DNA of 64,000 nt from contig NZ_KZ987724.1 in assembly GCF_003614185.1 (NCBI RefSeq), positions 3,996,107-4,060,106 on the forward strand. Direction: 5' to 3'. The position numbers and the translations under genes were made by a program. The stretch comes from Paenibacillus aceti. GTDB lineage: Bacteria; Bacillota; Bacilli; Paenibacillales; Paenibacillaceae. The first letter of the stretch is position 1, and each line of letters begins with the position of its first letter. Under the pieces are notes generated by a model that saw only the letters and a program-made list of their open reading frames with translations, did not search any database and had not been told where the DNA came from. Shown piece after piece: positions 18,481-26,103 of this stretch.

Positions 18481-19122
18481 TTATATCGATTCAGTTTCGC
18501 TATTTATATGACGATGAGAACGTCTGCGAGAACCCCTCCTATGATCTAAATAAAGAACCACGATCAGCCCGGCAAAGAGGCCGATAAAACCACCGATCGC
18601 CAGATTAAGCATCTTGCGCGGACTTACCGGAATCGATGCCTCCTCCATATTGGCATAATCCAGTACGATCACATTCGCATTGGGGACGATCACTGTCGAT
18701 TTCTCGATGAAAGCATTGGCGAAGCTGTTGGCGATATCTACAGCCTGCTGTGGATGCTCATGTCTGGCATATAGCTTAATGACGAGCGTCCCCGGGTCGG
18801 TCCTGACACTGATCCGCTTCAGAAGTCCATGCGCCGTCTCCGATGTGTTCAGCTTCAGCTTCGCTTCCGTAGCAATATAGCGGCTCTTGATCGCATTCTC
18901 GTATGTCTTCGTCAAGGCCTGGCTGGCCAGGAAATCATTGTATGTCCCTGATTCCGCCGAATCCAGGGTCGCTACCAGACTGGCGCTAGCTTGATATTGC
19001 GGTTCGGCCATTGAATTCATCAAAAAAACGCCCCCCACACAGACTAGAAGCGTAATTAAGAAGGCGATCATATGGTTCCGTACGGATTTAAGTAGATGGA
19101 AAATATCCAAACGCAATTTCAC
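18481..19122 (-). CDS. Wzz/CapA-type chain-length determinant, kinase-adaptor form
   Basis: 213 residues with membrane helices at ~17-37 and ~163-183 flanking an outside domain, and VSPRKMLNLAIGGFIGL, the proline-rich second-helix motif of polysaccharide co-polymerases. The C-terminal tail is basic (RRGSRRRSHRH). In Firmicutes this short form usually works with a separate BY-tyrosine kinase, but none is encoded here. It is the first gene of the operon and probably sets polymer length. The frame opens with GTG at 19122, directly against GGGG; TTG codons at 19116 or 19110 sit at a better distance, so the start is uncertain. Confidence 0.88.
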   Translation of the reverse strand: MKLRLDIFHLLKSVRNHMIAFLITLLVCVGGVFLMNSMAEPQYQASASLVATLDSAESGTYNDFLASQALTKTYENAIKSRYIATEAKLKLNTSETAHGLLKRISVRTDPGTLVIKLYARHEHPQQAVDIANSFANAFIEKSTVIVPNANVIVLDYANMEEASIPVSPRKMLNLAIGGFIGLFAGLIVVLYLDHRRGSRRRSHRHINSETESI

Positions 19123-19337
19123 CCCATATCATGAATTATATGTCAAATAATGAAGAATAGTGTCGAATAGGTAAATTATCATCCTATTGGCACTTTTATA
19201 TTAACATAAATTGAAAATGTGTGAAGTATTTTTTCATTCATTTTTGTAAATTTTTATGAAAGAGGCATAGGATTGCGCTTTTATCCCTTTGGGGAGTGGT
19301 TTGAGCCATGCCAGTGCAATCGTGCTGGAGCAATATA

Positions 19338-19519
19338 GGTGCTTATATGCAACTAAATGCTCCCTTTATGCGAAGAAAAGGGAATATAACTGCAGTTCTA
19401 CAACTATTCGGATGAGTTCCCCTGCGATCAGAGCTAAATTTGGAAAATAAGTGTATATCCGCATCTATTTTCGGATTCCAAGCGGATCTCCCCCGGAATA
19501 AGTGTATTTCTGCAACTAA
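19338..19519. repeat. Repeat family C, copy 1
   Basis: About 180 bases bounded by GTGCTTATATGCAACTA and AAGTGTATTTCTGCAACTA. It contains CAACTATTCGGATGAGTTC and CTATTTTCGGATTCCAAG blocks that recur in order at 33820-34001. No gene was seen between 19123 and 19560. The stretch nearest the operon (19123-19260) is A/T-rich and likely holds the operon promoter, which I could not place with confidence. Confidence 0.7.
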
Positions 19520-19561
19520 GCGGCGGCATATATCGGTGCATTAAGGGGATTATCAGCATTC

Positions 19562-19608
19562 AAAAAAGAGCCTCCCTGACAGCACTGCTGCTGCCCGGGA
19601 AGCCCTCG
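19562..19608 (-). terminator. Terminator after the riboswitch-controlled beta-helix gene
   Basis: On the minus strand a GC-rich stem, GGCTTCCC pairing with GGGAGGCT (two wobbles) around an inner CAGCA/TGCTG stem, is followed by TCTTTTTTG. It separates the beta-helix gene from the exopolysaccharide operon downstream on the same strand. Confidence 0.85.
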
Positions 19609-19629
19609 CATGATCGAAGCTCCTATACG

Positions 19630-21033
19630 TTAACTAGAGGACATTTCTACAACCTCTACATTTACATTCGACTTGGCCAATAAAATAGGGTCCGACTTAC
19701 TCTTCACACTATTGTCCTTGACGACGATATCCTTCTGAACACAGTGATCGAGATAGGTGGACAGGTCGATGCCGCCCTTCGTGGTCTGAATGCGATTGTC
19801 GGCGATCGAGCCGTTCTCGGCATTATGCCAGGTCCAGATCCCCTTCTCCGCGTTCTCGATCGTGTTGGAGGAAATCGTAAATTGCTTCGTATTTCCCACC
19901 CGGATGGCTGTAGTTCCCACCACCCGGCTCTTGGGGCCCATTTTGATCTGATTGCCCTCCACGGTCACATTGCTAACGAGCTGTGAGACGCTCACCTCAA
20001 TCGCCGCGTAATAGCTTCCATCCCCGCCGATCGTATTGTTACGGATCGTATTGTTAGAGCTGTATACGCTGATGGCGGAATACATATCGGGAGCGGGTTT
20101 GCCCTTGTCCTTGCCTTTGTAGAAGTTGTCATTCAGATAGGAGTTGGTGATTCGGTTATTCTCCACAGTTATTCCTTGCGCATATATCTTAATAGCTCGC
20201 TTGGCATTGTGGTCGAAGGTATTGCCTGCGATCCGGCTGTTCGTGTTCATGCCCTGGCCCTTATCCAGATTCGAGTCCTCGTAGTAAATGCCATCCCCAT
20301 CATCCGCCGGACCGATATGGTGAATATGAGAATTAGTAATCGACACCTGCGCTGCCGCCTTCTCACCAGAGCCCCAGGTAGTTGTAACGTAGATCCCTCT
20401 TGAAATCAGGCTGCCCGAGGTTAGATTAACGGCCGATATATTCTTCACTTCTGTAGCATCGATCTCGATCTGATTCGTATTCCCATACACGACGATTCCA
20501 GATACGACACCGATATAATAATCGCTACCCGGATTACTGTTATGCGTTGCATTCGCGACAATGCTCTTGCTAATCTTCACCTTGCTGCTGCCCCCGCCGA
20601 TAACGAGCACGCGGTTCACAGCCATATTCCCGTCCAATGAAATATTGCGGATCTCAATCTGACTTCCCGTCGCCCGCATCATTTCCCAGCCGAAGCTACG
20701 CTTGCTGGCCTGGATGACCGAGCTTGTCCCATCGCCGATAATCGTCGTATTCCCTTCAACGGTCAACGTCTTCTCCGGGTTCACAGAGTAGGTGCCTGCC
20801 GGAAAATAGACCTGCCCCCCGCGGCCAGCCGCTGCATCCAGTGCCTGCTGCACAGCAGCTGTATCATCGGTACTCCCATCTCCTCTGGCCCCATAATCCT
20901 TCACATTCAATACTTTGCTGCTAGCGGCAGCCGAGATCGTCGCCACATGGCCAGACAACGGAAAGAGAAGTCCGCAGACTACTATAATCATCAAAACTAT
21001 GAAAATGAATCTTCTAACCAACAGATTTACCAT
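19630..21033 (-). CDS. Secreted beta-helix protein under c-di-GMP riboswitch control
   Basis: 467 residues from the ATG at 21033, the third of three ATGs in a row and the one best spaced (8 bases) from GGAG. An upstream in-frame TTG lies inside the leader terminator and is unlikely. A signal peptide (core FIFIVLMIIVVCGLLF) is followed by DYGARGDGSTDDT, the pectate-lyase-3 opening, then many N-N-x-I repeats of a parallel beta-helix. It is paralogous to the protein at 4729-6090, sharing DGDGIYY, KRAIKIYAQGI, SAISVY and GSYYAAIE. The family includes polysaccharide lyases, hydrolases and epimerases; catalytic residues cannot be named with confidence. It is the only gene of its transcript and is preceded by a c-di-GMP-I aptamer. 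Confidence 0.88.
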   Translation of the reverse strand: MVNLLVRRFIFIVLMIIVVCGLLFPLSGHVATISAAASSKVLNVKDYGARGDGSTDDTAAVQQALDAAAGRGGQVYFPAGTYSVNPEKTLTVEGNTTIIGDGTSSVIQASKRSFGWEMMRATGSQIEIRNISLDGNMAVNRVLVIGGGSSKVKISKSIVANATHNSNPGSDYYIGVVSGIVVYGNTNQIEIDATEVKNISAVNLTSGSLISRGIYVTTTWGSGEKAAAQVSITNSHIHHIGPADDGDGIYYEDSNLDKGQGMNTNSRIAGNTFDHNAKRAIKIYAQGITVENNRITNSYLNDNFYKGKDKGKPAPDMYSAISVYSSNNTIRNNTIGGDGSYYAAIEVSVSQLVSNVTVEGNQIKMGPKSRVVGTTAIRVGNTKQFTISSNTIENAEKGIWTWHNAENGSIADNRIQTTKGGIDLSTYLDHCVQKDIVVKDNSVKSKSDPILLAKSNVNVEVVEMSSS

Positions 21034-21056
21034 CATCATCACTCCAAAGGACAAAA

Positions 21057-21094
21057 AATAGAAGATCCCTCGTCTCAGGACAGGATCTTCTATT
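21057..21094 (-). terminator. Riboswitch expression-platform terminator
   Basis: On the minus strand the 12-base arms AATAGAAGATCC (21083-21094) and GGATCTTCTATT (21057-21068) pair perfectly and run into a T tract (21053-21058), 20 bases before the chosen start codon. The loop contains TCCTGAGA (21073-21080), which is complementary to TCTCAGGA (21097-21104) overlapping the 3' strand of aptamer P1. This allows an antiterminator that excludes P1. Confidence 0.92.
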
Positions 21095-21100
21095 TATCCT

Positions 21101-21202
21101 GAGAACCTTCGGGAACTGGCTGGCATGTGAGGGATGATCTTCACGAAGCCCCTATAGCTTTGCGTCCCGCGCTTTCACGCGGTTTGCCGTTTCGTAGTTC
21201 TC
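21101..21202 (-). promoter_or_regulatory. c-di-GMP-I (GEMM-I) riboswitch aptamer
   Basis: The minus-strand RNA has outer P1 arms GAGAAC/GTTCTC (21197-21202 with 21101-21106). It then shows the GEMM-I core: GGCAAACC, a GAAA tetraloop stem (GCGTGAAAGCGC), GGACGCAAAGCTATAGGGGC, a variable third stem, and GCCAGCCAGTTCCCGA. The base equivalent to G20 of the Vibrio Vc2 aptamer is G, favouring c-di-GMP over cGAMP. Layout with the antiterminator predicts that ligand binding stabilises P1, frees the terminator and turns the beta-helix gene off. The sign of regulation is inferred. Confidence 0.93.
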
Positions 21203-21241
21203 TTATTCAATTCAGAGCTTGATAGATTCATAGCTTTCAAG

Positions 21242-21264
21242 ATTATAGTATGCTCTCTAGCATA
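21242..21264 (-). promoter_or_regulatory. Putative promoter -10 with embedded inverted repeat
   Basis: On the minus strand TATAAT lies at 21242-21247. It would start transcription near 21235, about 33 bases before the aptamer. The -35 match is poor (CCAACA). Exactly in the spacer sits the inverted repeat TATGCT-CTCT-AGCATA (21249-21264), which could be an operator for an unknown regulator. Confidence 0.45.
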
Positions 21265-21352
21265 TGTTGGATTAATCATCGTACGGATACGTAAATATTA
21301 ACATATTATTTCATATTCTGTAAATCTATTAAATCTAAATTCACATCTGCAC

Positions 21353-22525
21353 TCATAGATCCAATCCCTGCCGCTCGCTTAGCACTACCTTGCCTACATC
21401 CCATTGCCTAGTCGTATTCGTATATATCGGGATCATCTCGTCAAGCACATAGTCTACAGAATAATGTTCGATCAATCGGCCCCGATTTGCACCGAGATCC
21501 GCCCGCAGTTGGGGCTGATTGTACAGCTCCCAGATACGCTCAGCGAATATGGACGCATCATCCAACCCGACCAGGAAACCGTGGACGCCCGGCTCAACCA
21601 AATCCCGATTGCCCCGCACATCGGTCGCTACTACAGGTAATCCGGTAGCGATCGCCTCCATAATGTTAACTGGCAGCCCCTCCTGTCTGCTGGAAGAGAC
21701 GGCGAGATCCGCCAGAGCATAGATCTGCTCCATATCCGAGCGATGACCGAGAAAGGTCACGATATTATCCAGCCCCAGCCGCTCGGCCTGCTCCCGATAA
21801 TCCGCTTCAAGCTCCCCCTGTCCCGCAAGAAGCAAGCGAAGCTGCGGAATTCGCGCGCTCAACGAGGACACAACCTGTAACAGGTATGACTGATTTTTGC
21901 GGCTCGACAGCTCGGCGGCATAGATCAGGACGAACTCATCTGCGCCAATTCCGTGCATGACGCGCAATCTGTCCCTCTCCTGCCGCCCGACCGGCTTATA
22001 CTTATCGAAGTCAACACCGACACCATGCACGTAAGCAATCGCCTGGGCCTTGAAGCGGCGCTCCAGAGCCCGGTTGTAATCCTCCGTGTTGATCGTGATC
22101 AGACAATCGGTATAGCAGGATAGATATTTCTCTACGGGGTAATAGAGTAGCCAGTACAATGGGGAAGCACCCTGGAAGAAATGAAAGCCGTGGGCAGTAT
22201 AGAGAAGTCTTGTTCCTCGACGGCGCGCCTGCCTGGCCGCGAGGCGGGTCAGCACTCCCCCCATCGGGGTGTGGCAGTGAATAATATCGTAGTCATGCTG
22301 GCGGATCAGGCTCTTCAACTGCCGGTACGCCCGCCAATTATCCAGCTTAAGTGGAGATCGATGAATAGGAATGTCGAACTGCTGGTCCACATAGGGAATC
22401 TGCTCCACTCCGTTGCTGGCTGCATGAACCTCCCATCCCTGCTCCTGAAACCAGCGCAGATAGGGCAAATGGAACGCCCTTAAATGAGAAACTACTTTAG
22501 CGCAGAACAATACTTTTTTGGACAA
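21353..22525 (-). CDS. GT4 glycosyltransferase (EpsD/CapM-like)
   Basis: 390 residues from a TTG start with GGAGTGG upstream. The N-terminal VVSHLRAFHLPYLRWFQEQG and TAHGFHFFQG, with the C-terminal GHRSDMEQIYALADLAVSSSR and QEGLPVNIMEAIATGLP, are characteristic of a GT4 subgroup common in capsule and exopolysaccharide loci. It probably transfers a hexose onto a lipid-linked intermediate in the cytoplasm. It is a single-gene unit divergent from the FemAB-like gene at 22756, on the same strand as the polysaccharide operon but separated from it by the riboswitch gene. Confidence 0.92.
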   Translation of the reverse strand: MSKKVLFCAKVVSHLRAFHLPYLRWFQEQGWEVHAASNGVEQIPYVDQQFDIPIHRSPLKLDNWRAYRQLKSLIRQHDYDIIHCHTPMGGVLTRLAARQARRRGTRLLYTAHGFHFFQGASPLYWLLYYPVEKYLSCYTDCLITINTEDYNRALERRFKAQAIAYVHGVGVDFDKYKPVGRQERDRLRVMHGIGADEFVLIYAAELSSRKNQSYLLQVVSSLSARIPQLRLLLAGQGELEADYREQAERLGLDNIVTFLGHRSDMEQIYALADLAVSSSRQEGLPVNIMEAIATGLPVVATDVRGNRDLVEPGVHGFLVGLDDASIFAERIWELYNQPQLRADLGANRGRLIEHYSVDYVLDEMIPIYTNTTRQWDVGKVVLSERQGLDL

Positions 22526-22755
22526 ATGGTATCCACTCCAACCTCGTTTTTATAGTACGATTTCGCGTGGAGTCTAGTTGATTATGACTAGAATATATCA
22601 ATGTTAATCCATAATTACAATAAAAACCAAGTTGGAACAAAAATTGCATGACTTGCTTTCTAATGTTTGCTATATTGTTCATAGATAATTTCAGAAAAAT
22701 TTCAGCTCAACATCTACAGTCAACCTCGCCACTTCACTTATTCAGGAGGAGTTGT

Positions 22756-23688
22756 ATGGGAAATTTCCTGCAGGAGAACGAGATGCTGACTCGATGGGCT
22801 CAATTCAATCAGGAGAAATGGCGATGCACCGCCGAGATCCTTAAATTCCAGAGGCCTGATTCAGAAGCTTATATCGAGAGCCTGTTCTTCTTCAATCACA
22901 AGGGTAAGCTCTTTTTACCACCGCTTAATCCTTTTCATCCTACCCTCTTTCACCCTACACCAACGGACAAGCCTTACCGCATCAATGAGCAATGGCAGCA
23001 GCTGGCCTTGCAGATGGTCGATGAAATCGCCAGAAATAGCGGAGCTGCAAGCTTCATTCTTCCGCCGAGCATTACCGACATCCGTCCTTTTCTACGGAGA
23101 GGATTCAAAGCCAGTGTCAGATATACATATCAACTCAGCCTGCCCTATTCATCGGAGGATGCCAGCCCCAAAATACGCGGCAGAATCAAGAAAGCGAATC
23201 AAACTGGCTACAGAACAGCATTAACGCAGAATATGAGTGAGGTGCACCCCTGTCTGGTTGCGACCGAGGAGAGAAAAGGGTTTCAACATGATCTTACCCT
23301 GGAGGATCTTCATCTGCTGCAGGAATTGTTGGGAGAGAGCAATTTCCGCTGCTATGTCTGTTATTCGCCTGAAGGTGAGGCCGTCAGCGTCCATATTGTC
23401 ATCATTATGGGAAAAGACTGGTCTTTTATCTGGGTAGCCGGGAGCAAGACAGCTCATTTAAAAAACGGCGTAGTTCAGCAGTGCCACCATTATGCCTTCG
23501 AGGACCTGAGCCAGCTCGGTATAGAGAGCATTGACATGGCCGGGGCCAATATAGCCTCTGTCGCCGAAGCGAAGTCGGGCTGGGGCGGGGAGCTTGTCCC
23601 TTACTACCAGATCCGGCTGCCGATCTTCATGGAAACCTACCGTGCTTGCCGCAATTGGCTGACCTTTAACAAAAAACAGAAAATATAG
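22756..23688 (+). CDS. FemAB/GNAT-fold acyl- or aminoacyltransferase-like protein, paralogue 1
   Basis: 310 residues from the ATG at 22756, chosen because AGGAGGAG precedes it; the in-frame ATG 36 codons upstream has no ribosome site. No signal peptide. The protein has two GNAT-like halves. Its strongest blocks are SITDIRPFLRRGF, RGRIKKANQTGY, WVAGSKTAHLKNGVVQQ and GANIASVAEAKSGWGGELVPYY, the last two matching the C-terminal pattern of FemAB/BioF2-like transferases. These enzymes move amino acids or acyl groups onto cell-wall or glycan precursors. The substrate is unknown. A close paralogue lies at 25094, with an epimerase gene between them. Confidence 0.75.
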   Translation: MGNFLQENEMLTRWAQFNQEKWRCTAEILKFQRPDSEAYIESLFFFNHKGKLFLPPLNPFHPTLFHPTPTDKPYRINEQWQQLALQMVDEIARNSGAASFILPPSITDIRPFLRRGFKASVRYTYQLSLPYSSEDASPKIRGRIKKANQTGYRTALTQNMSEVHPCLVATEERKGFQHDLTLEDLHLLQELLGESNFRCYVCYSPEGEAVSVHIVIIMGKDWSFIWVAGSKTAHLKNGVVQQCHHYAFEDLSQLGIESIDMAGANIASVAEAKSGWGGELVPYYQIRLPIFMETYRACRNWLTFNKKQKI

Positions 23689-23709
23689 TATTTTGGGAGG
23701 AATCATCTG

Positions 23710-25089
23710 TTGAAAGTACTTGTCACTGGAGGTTATGGCTTTATCGGCTCTTTTGTCGCGGCCAGATTCTATCAGGAGGGGCATGATGTCATTATTATCG
23801 ATAATATCTCCACCGGCCATGTGAAGCATGTTGAATTTCCGCACACTTCATACATTATCGATGTCGAGAGCCCCCATTGCGCATCCATATTCACTGAGCA
23901 TTCTATCGATATCGTCGTCCATTTGGCGGCACAGATCAACATCGTCACTTCTATGGAGGACCCCTATGCGGACACGAAATCGAATATCCTGGGGTTAACT
24001 AATATGCTCCAGCTCGCGGCCAAGCACAAGGTCAAGAAATTCATCTTCGCTTCCTCAGCAGCGGTCTACGGCCTGACCGAAGCGATCCCCCTCACCGAGG
24101 ATCTGCCCTGCAGACCGATCTCAACTTATGGCATTAACAAGCTGCTGGGAGAATATTATTGCAGTAAATGGAGCGAGCTCTATCACCTGGACACGCTATG
24201 CTTCCGTTTCGCAAATGTATACGGCCCGCGACAAGGTCTCATCGGCGAAGGCGGCGTCATATCCATCTTCATGGGGCGGATCATCGGCGGTCAGAGCCTG
24301 ACTCTCTACGGCGATGGTGAACAGACCCGCGACTTCATCTATGTAGAAGATGTAGCCGATGCGATATACACCGCCAGCCAGTCCCCGCTGACAGGGATAA
24401 TGAATTTATCAACCAACACGGAACACTCGGTCAACACGCTGATCCAGGTATTATCCGGATTACATCCGCTATCAGGTATTCATAGAGCCGAGACACGCTC
24501 CGGGGATATATTCCGATCCGTGCTGGACAATAGCTTGCTGCATAGATCGCTGGACTGGAAGCCATGCTTCTCCCTGGAAGAAGGGCTGAGCAGAACTTAT
24601 GAGTGGTTTGCCTCCTCAGCGGCCCTGCCGACTCCGGTATTTCACAGCGAGGCAGCCGCCACCAGCACACAGCCTAGCCTGAACGAAGCCCATATTGAGA
24701 ATGAGCTGTTAAATTCCTCCCGATCACGACATATCCGCAGCTTGTACATGAACCAGAATGAGCATTATTTGGAGGGTTCTCCTGTTTTAAAGCCCCAAAT
24801 CTTCAGGGCCGTCCTCTATTCACGCGAACGAGCCAAACAGAAGTTCAATACTGATTATACGATCCTTGAACTGCTTCATATGCCCCATAACCAACTTGAA
24901 GAGCTCCATATTATAGATTCACATTTACGTGAGAACGATTATATCGGGCTCGATGAGACAGAGGCGCCGCAGATTTTATTATCCAATGCCTCATCGACAG
25001 AGGCGGCCCATGTCGTCAACCGCCTTGAGCGGCATGGAATAGCTGCCCGAATACGATTCAGTTCAGATCAGGAGGAAGAGGTAGATTAA
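23710..25089 (+). CDS. NAD-dependent sugar epimerase/dehydratase with C-terminal extension
   Basis: 459 residues from TTG at 23710 with GGGAGG well placed. Residues 1-~310 form an extended SDR domain: TGGYGFIGS binds NAD, SSAAVYG carries the catalytic serine, and STYGINK has the YxxxK pair. It is closest to UDP-glucose 4-epimerase-like enzymes. Residues ~315-459 are an extra region I do not recognise, starting with a low-complexity Ala/Ser/Thr stretch and containing RAKQKFNTDYTILELLHMP and RLERHGIAARIRF. Typical family members end near 310-330. The gene lies 21 bases after one FemAB-like gene and 4 before the other, so the three probably act together on a sugar nucleotide. Confidence 0.88.
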   Translation: MKVLVTGGYGFIGSFVAARFYQEGHDVIIIDNISTGHVKHVEFPHTSYIIDVESPHCASIFTEHSIDIVVHLAAQINIVTSMEDPYADTKSNILGLTNMLQLAAKHKVKKFIFASSAAVYGLTEAIPLTEDLPCRPISTYGINKLLGEYYCSKWSELYHLDTLCFRFANVYGPRQGLIGEGGVISIFMGRIIGGQSLTLYGDGEQTRDFIYVEDVADAIYTASQSPLTGIMNLSTNTEHSVNTLIQVLSGLHPLSGIHRAETRSGDIFRSVLDNSLLHRSLDWKPCFSLEEGLSRTYEWFASSAALPTPVFHSEAAATSTQPSLNEAHIENELLNSSRSRHIRSLYMNQNEHYLEGSPVLKPQIFRAVLYSRERAKQKFNTDYTILELLHMPHNQLEELHIIDSHLRENDYIGLDETEAPQILLSNASSTEAAHVVNRLERHGIAARIRFSSDQEEEVD

Positions 25090-25093
25090 TAGA

Positions 25094-26026
25094 ATGATAG
25101 AACCATCCGCGCTAATCCGATGGGCGGAGTATAACCGCCGGAAATGGAAATGCAATGCCGAGTTGCTCCGATTCCAGCCTCCCAAATCCGAGGACCTTTA
25201 CTGTGACTGTATGCTATTCAGCAAGCATGGTCGTTTTTATTTTCCACCTCAGAATCCTTACCATCCTGTCCTATTCCATTCGACACCGACGAGCAAGCTA
25301 TACAGGACGAACAAACAGTGGCATGAGGTCGCCGAGTTAATGATCGATCATTTAACGAAGCTAAGGGGTCACGTATCCATCACTCTACCACCGGATATTA
25401 CCGATATTAGACCCTTCACCTGGAGAGGGTTCCTAGCGGAGATCCGCTATACCTATATTCTAAGTCTCCCTTACTCGATCAACCTGGCCGACAAAGCGAT
25501 CCGCAATAAGATCAAGAAGGCCCATGCCAACGGCTATCATTCCCAGCCGACGGACAATATGGAGCATGTGTATCAATGCCTGATTGAGACGGAGAAAAGA
25601 AAGGGCTTCAACCATCAGATCTCGGTAGCCGACCTGGAGCTGGCAAGAGAGATTTTGGGCGAGGACAGGTTCCGCTGCTATATCTGTTACTCGGAGAGCG
25701 GCGAGCCGGTCAGCGCGAACGTGACCCTGCTCTTGGATGCCGACCGGGCTATCGGCTGGGTAGCCGGCACGAAGACAGCTCATCTGTCCAACGGCGTTGT
25801 CCAGCAATTACAGCTCCTGGAACTCGAGGATCTCGCTTCCCAAGGGATCAAGTCCTTTGATTTCTGCGGCGCGAATATCGCGTCCATATCAGAGTCAAAG
25901 GCGGGCTGGGGCGGAGCCCTGAAGCCTTATTATGTAGTCAGGAAGCCGGTATTCAAGGACATCCTTCGCTCCGGCCGGGATTGGCTGAAGTTCGGACAAA
26001 GGCCATCCGGAAGCTCGGATCCATAG
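25094..26026 (+). CDS. FemAB/GNAT-fold acyl- or aminoacyltransferase-like protein, paralogue 2
   Basis: 310 residues, colinear with the protein at 22756-23688. Shared blocks include DITDIRPF, NKIKKAHANGYHS, RFRCYICYSESGEPVSA, WVAGTKTAHLSNGVVQQ and ANIASISESKAGWGGALKPYY. The copies differ most in the N-terminal third and in the loops, consistent with an old duplication and perhaps different acceptors. AGGAGG lies 16 to 20 bases before the ATG, so coupling to the preceding gene (4-base gap) is likely. Cytoplasmic. No substrate can be named. Confidence 0.75.
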   Translation: MIEPSALIRWAEYNRRKWKCNAELLRFQPPKSEDLYCDCMLFSKHGRFYFPPQNPYHPVLFHSTPTSKLYRTNKQWHEVAELMIDHLTKLRGHVSITLPPDITDIRPFTWRGFLAEIRYTYILSLPYSINLADKAIRNKIKKAHANGYHSQPTDNMEHVYQCLIETEKRKGFNHQISVADLELAREILGEDRFRCYICYSESGEPVSANVTLLLDADRAIGWVAGTKTAHLSNGVVQQLQLLELEDLASQGIKSFDFCGANIASISESKAGWGGALKPYYVVRKPVFKDILRSGRDWLKFGQRPSGSSDP

Positions 26027-26052
26027 CTTCATGAAGTTTTTTAAACGGAAAC

Positions 26053-26088
26053 AAGCCTCTCTCACCATATCTCTGGTGGAAGAGGCTT
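26053..26088. terminator. Hairpin between convergent genes (possible bidirectional terminator)
   Basis: AAGCCTCT and AGAGGCTT flank CACCA/TGGTG to form a long stem between the converging FemAB-like and GGDEF genes. The T runs on either side are poor, so this is only a likely terminator. Confidence 0.5.
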
Positions 26089-26103
26089 GAATTGTCTCTA
26101 GCT

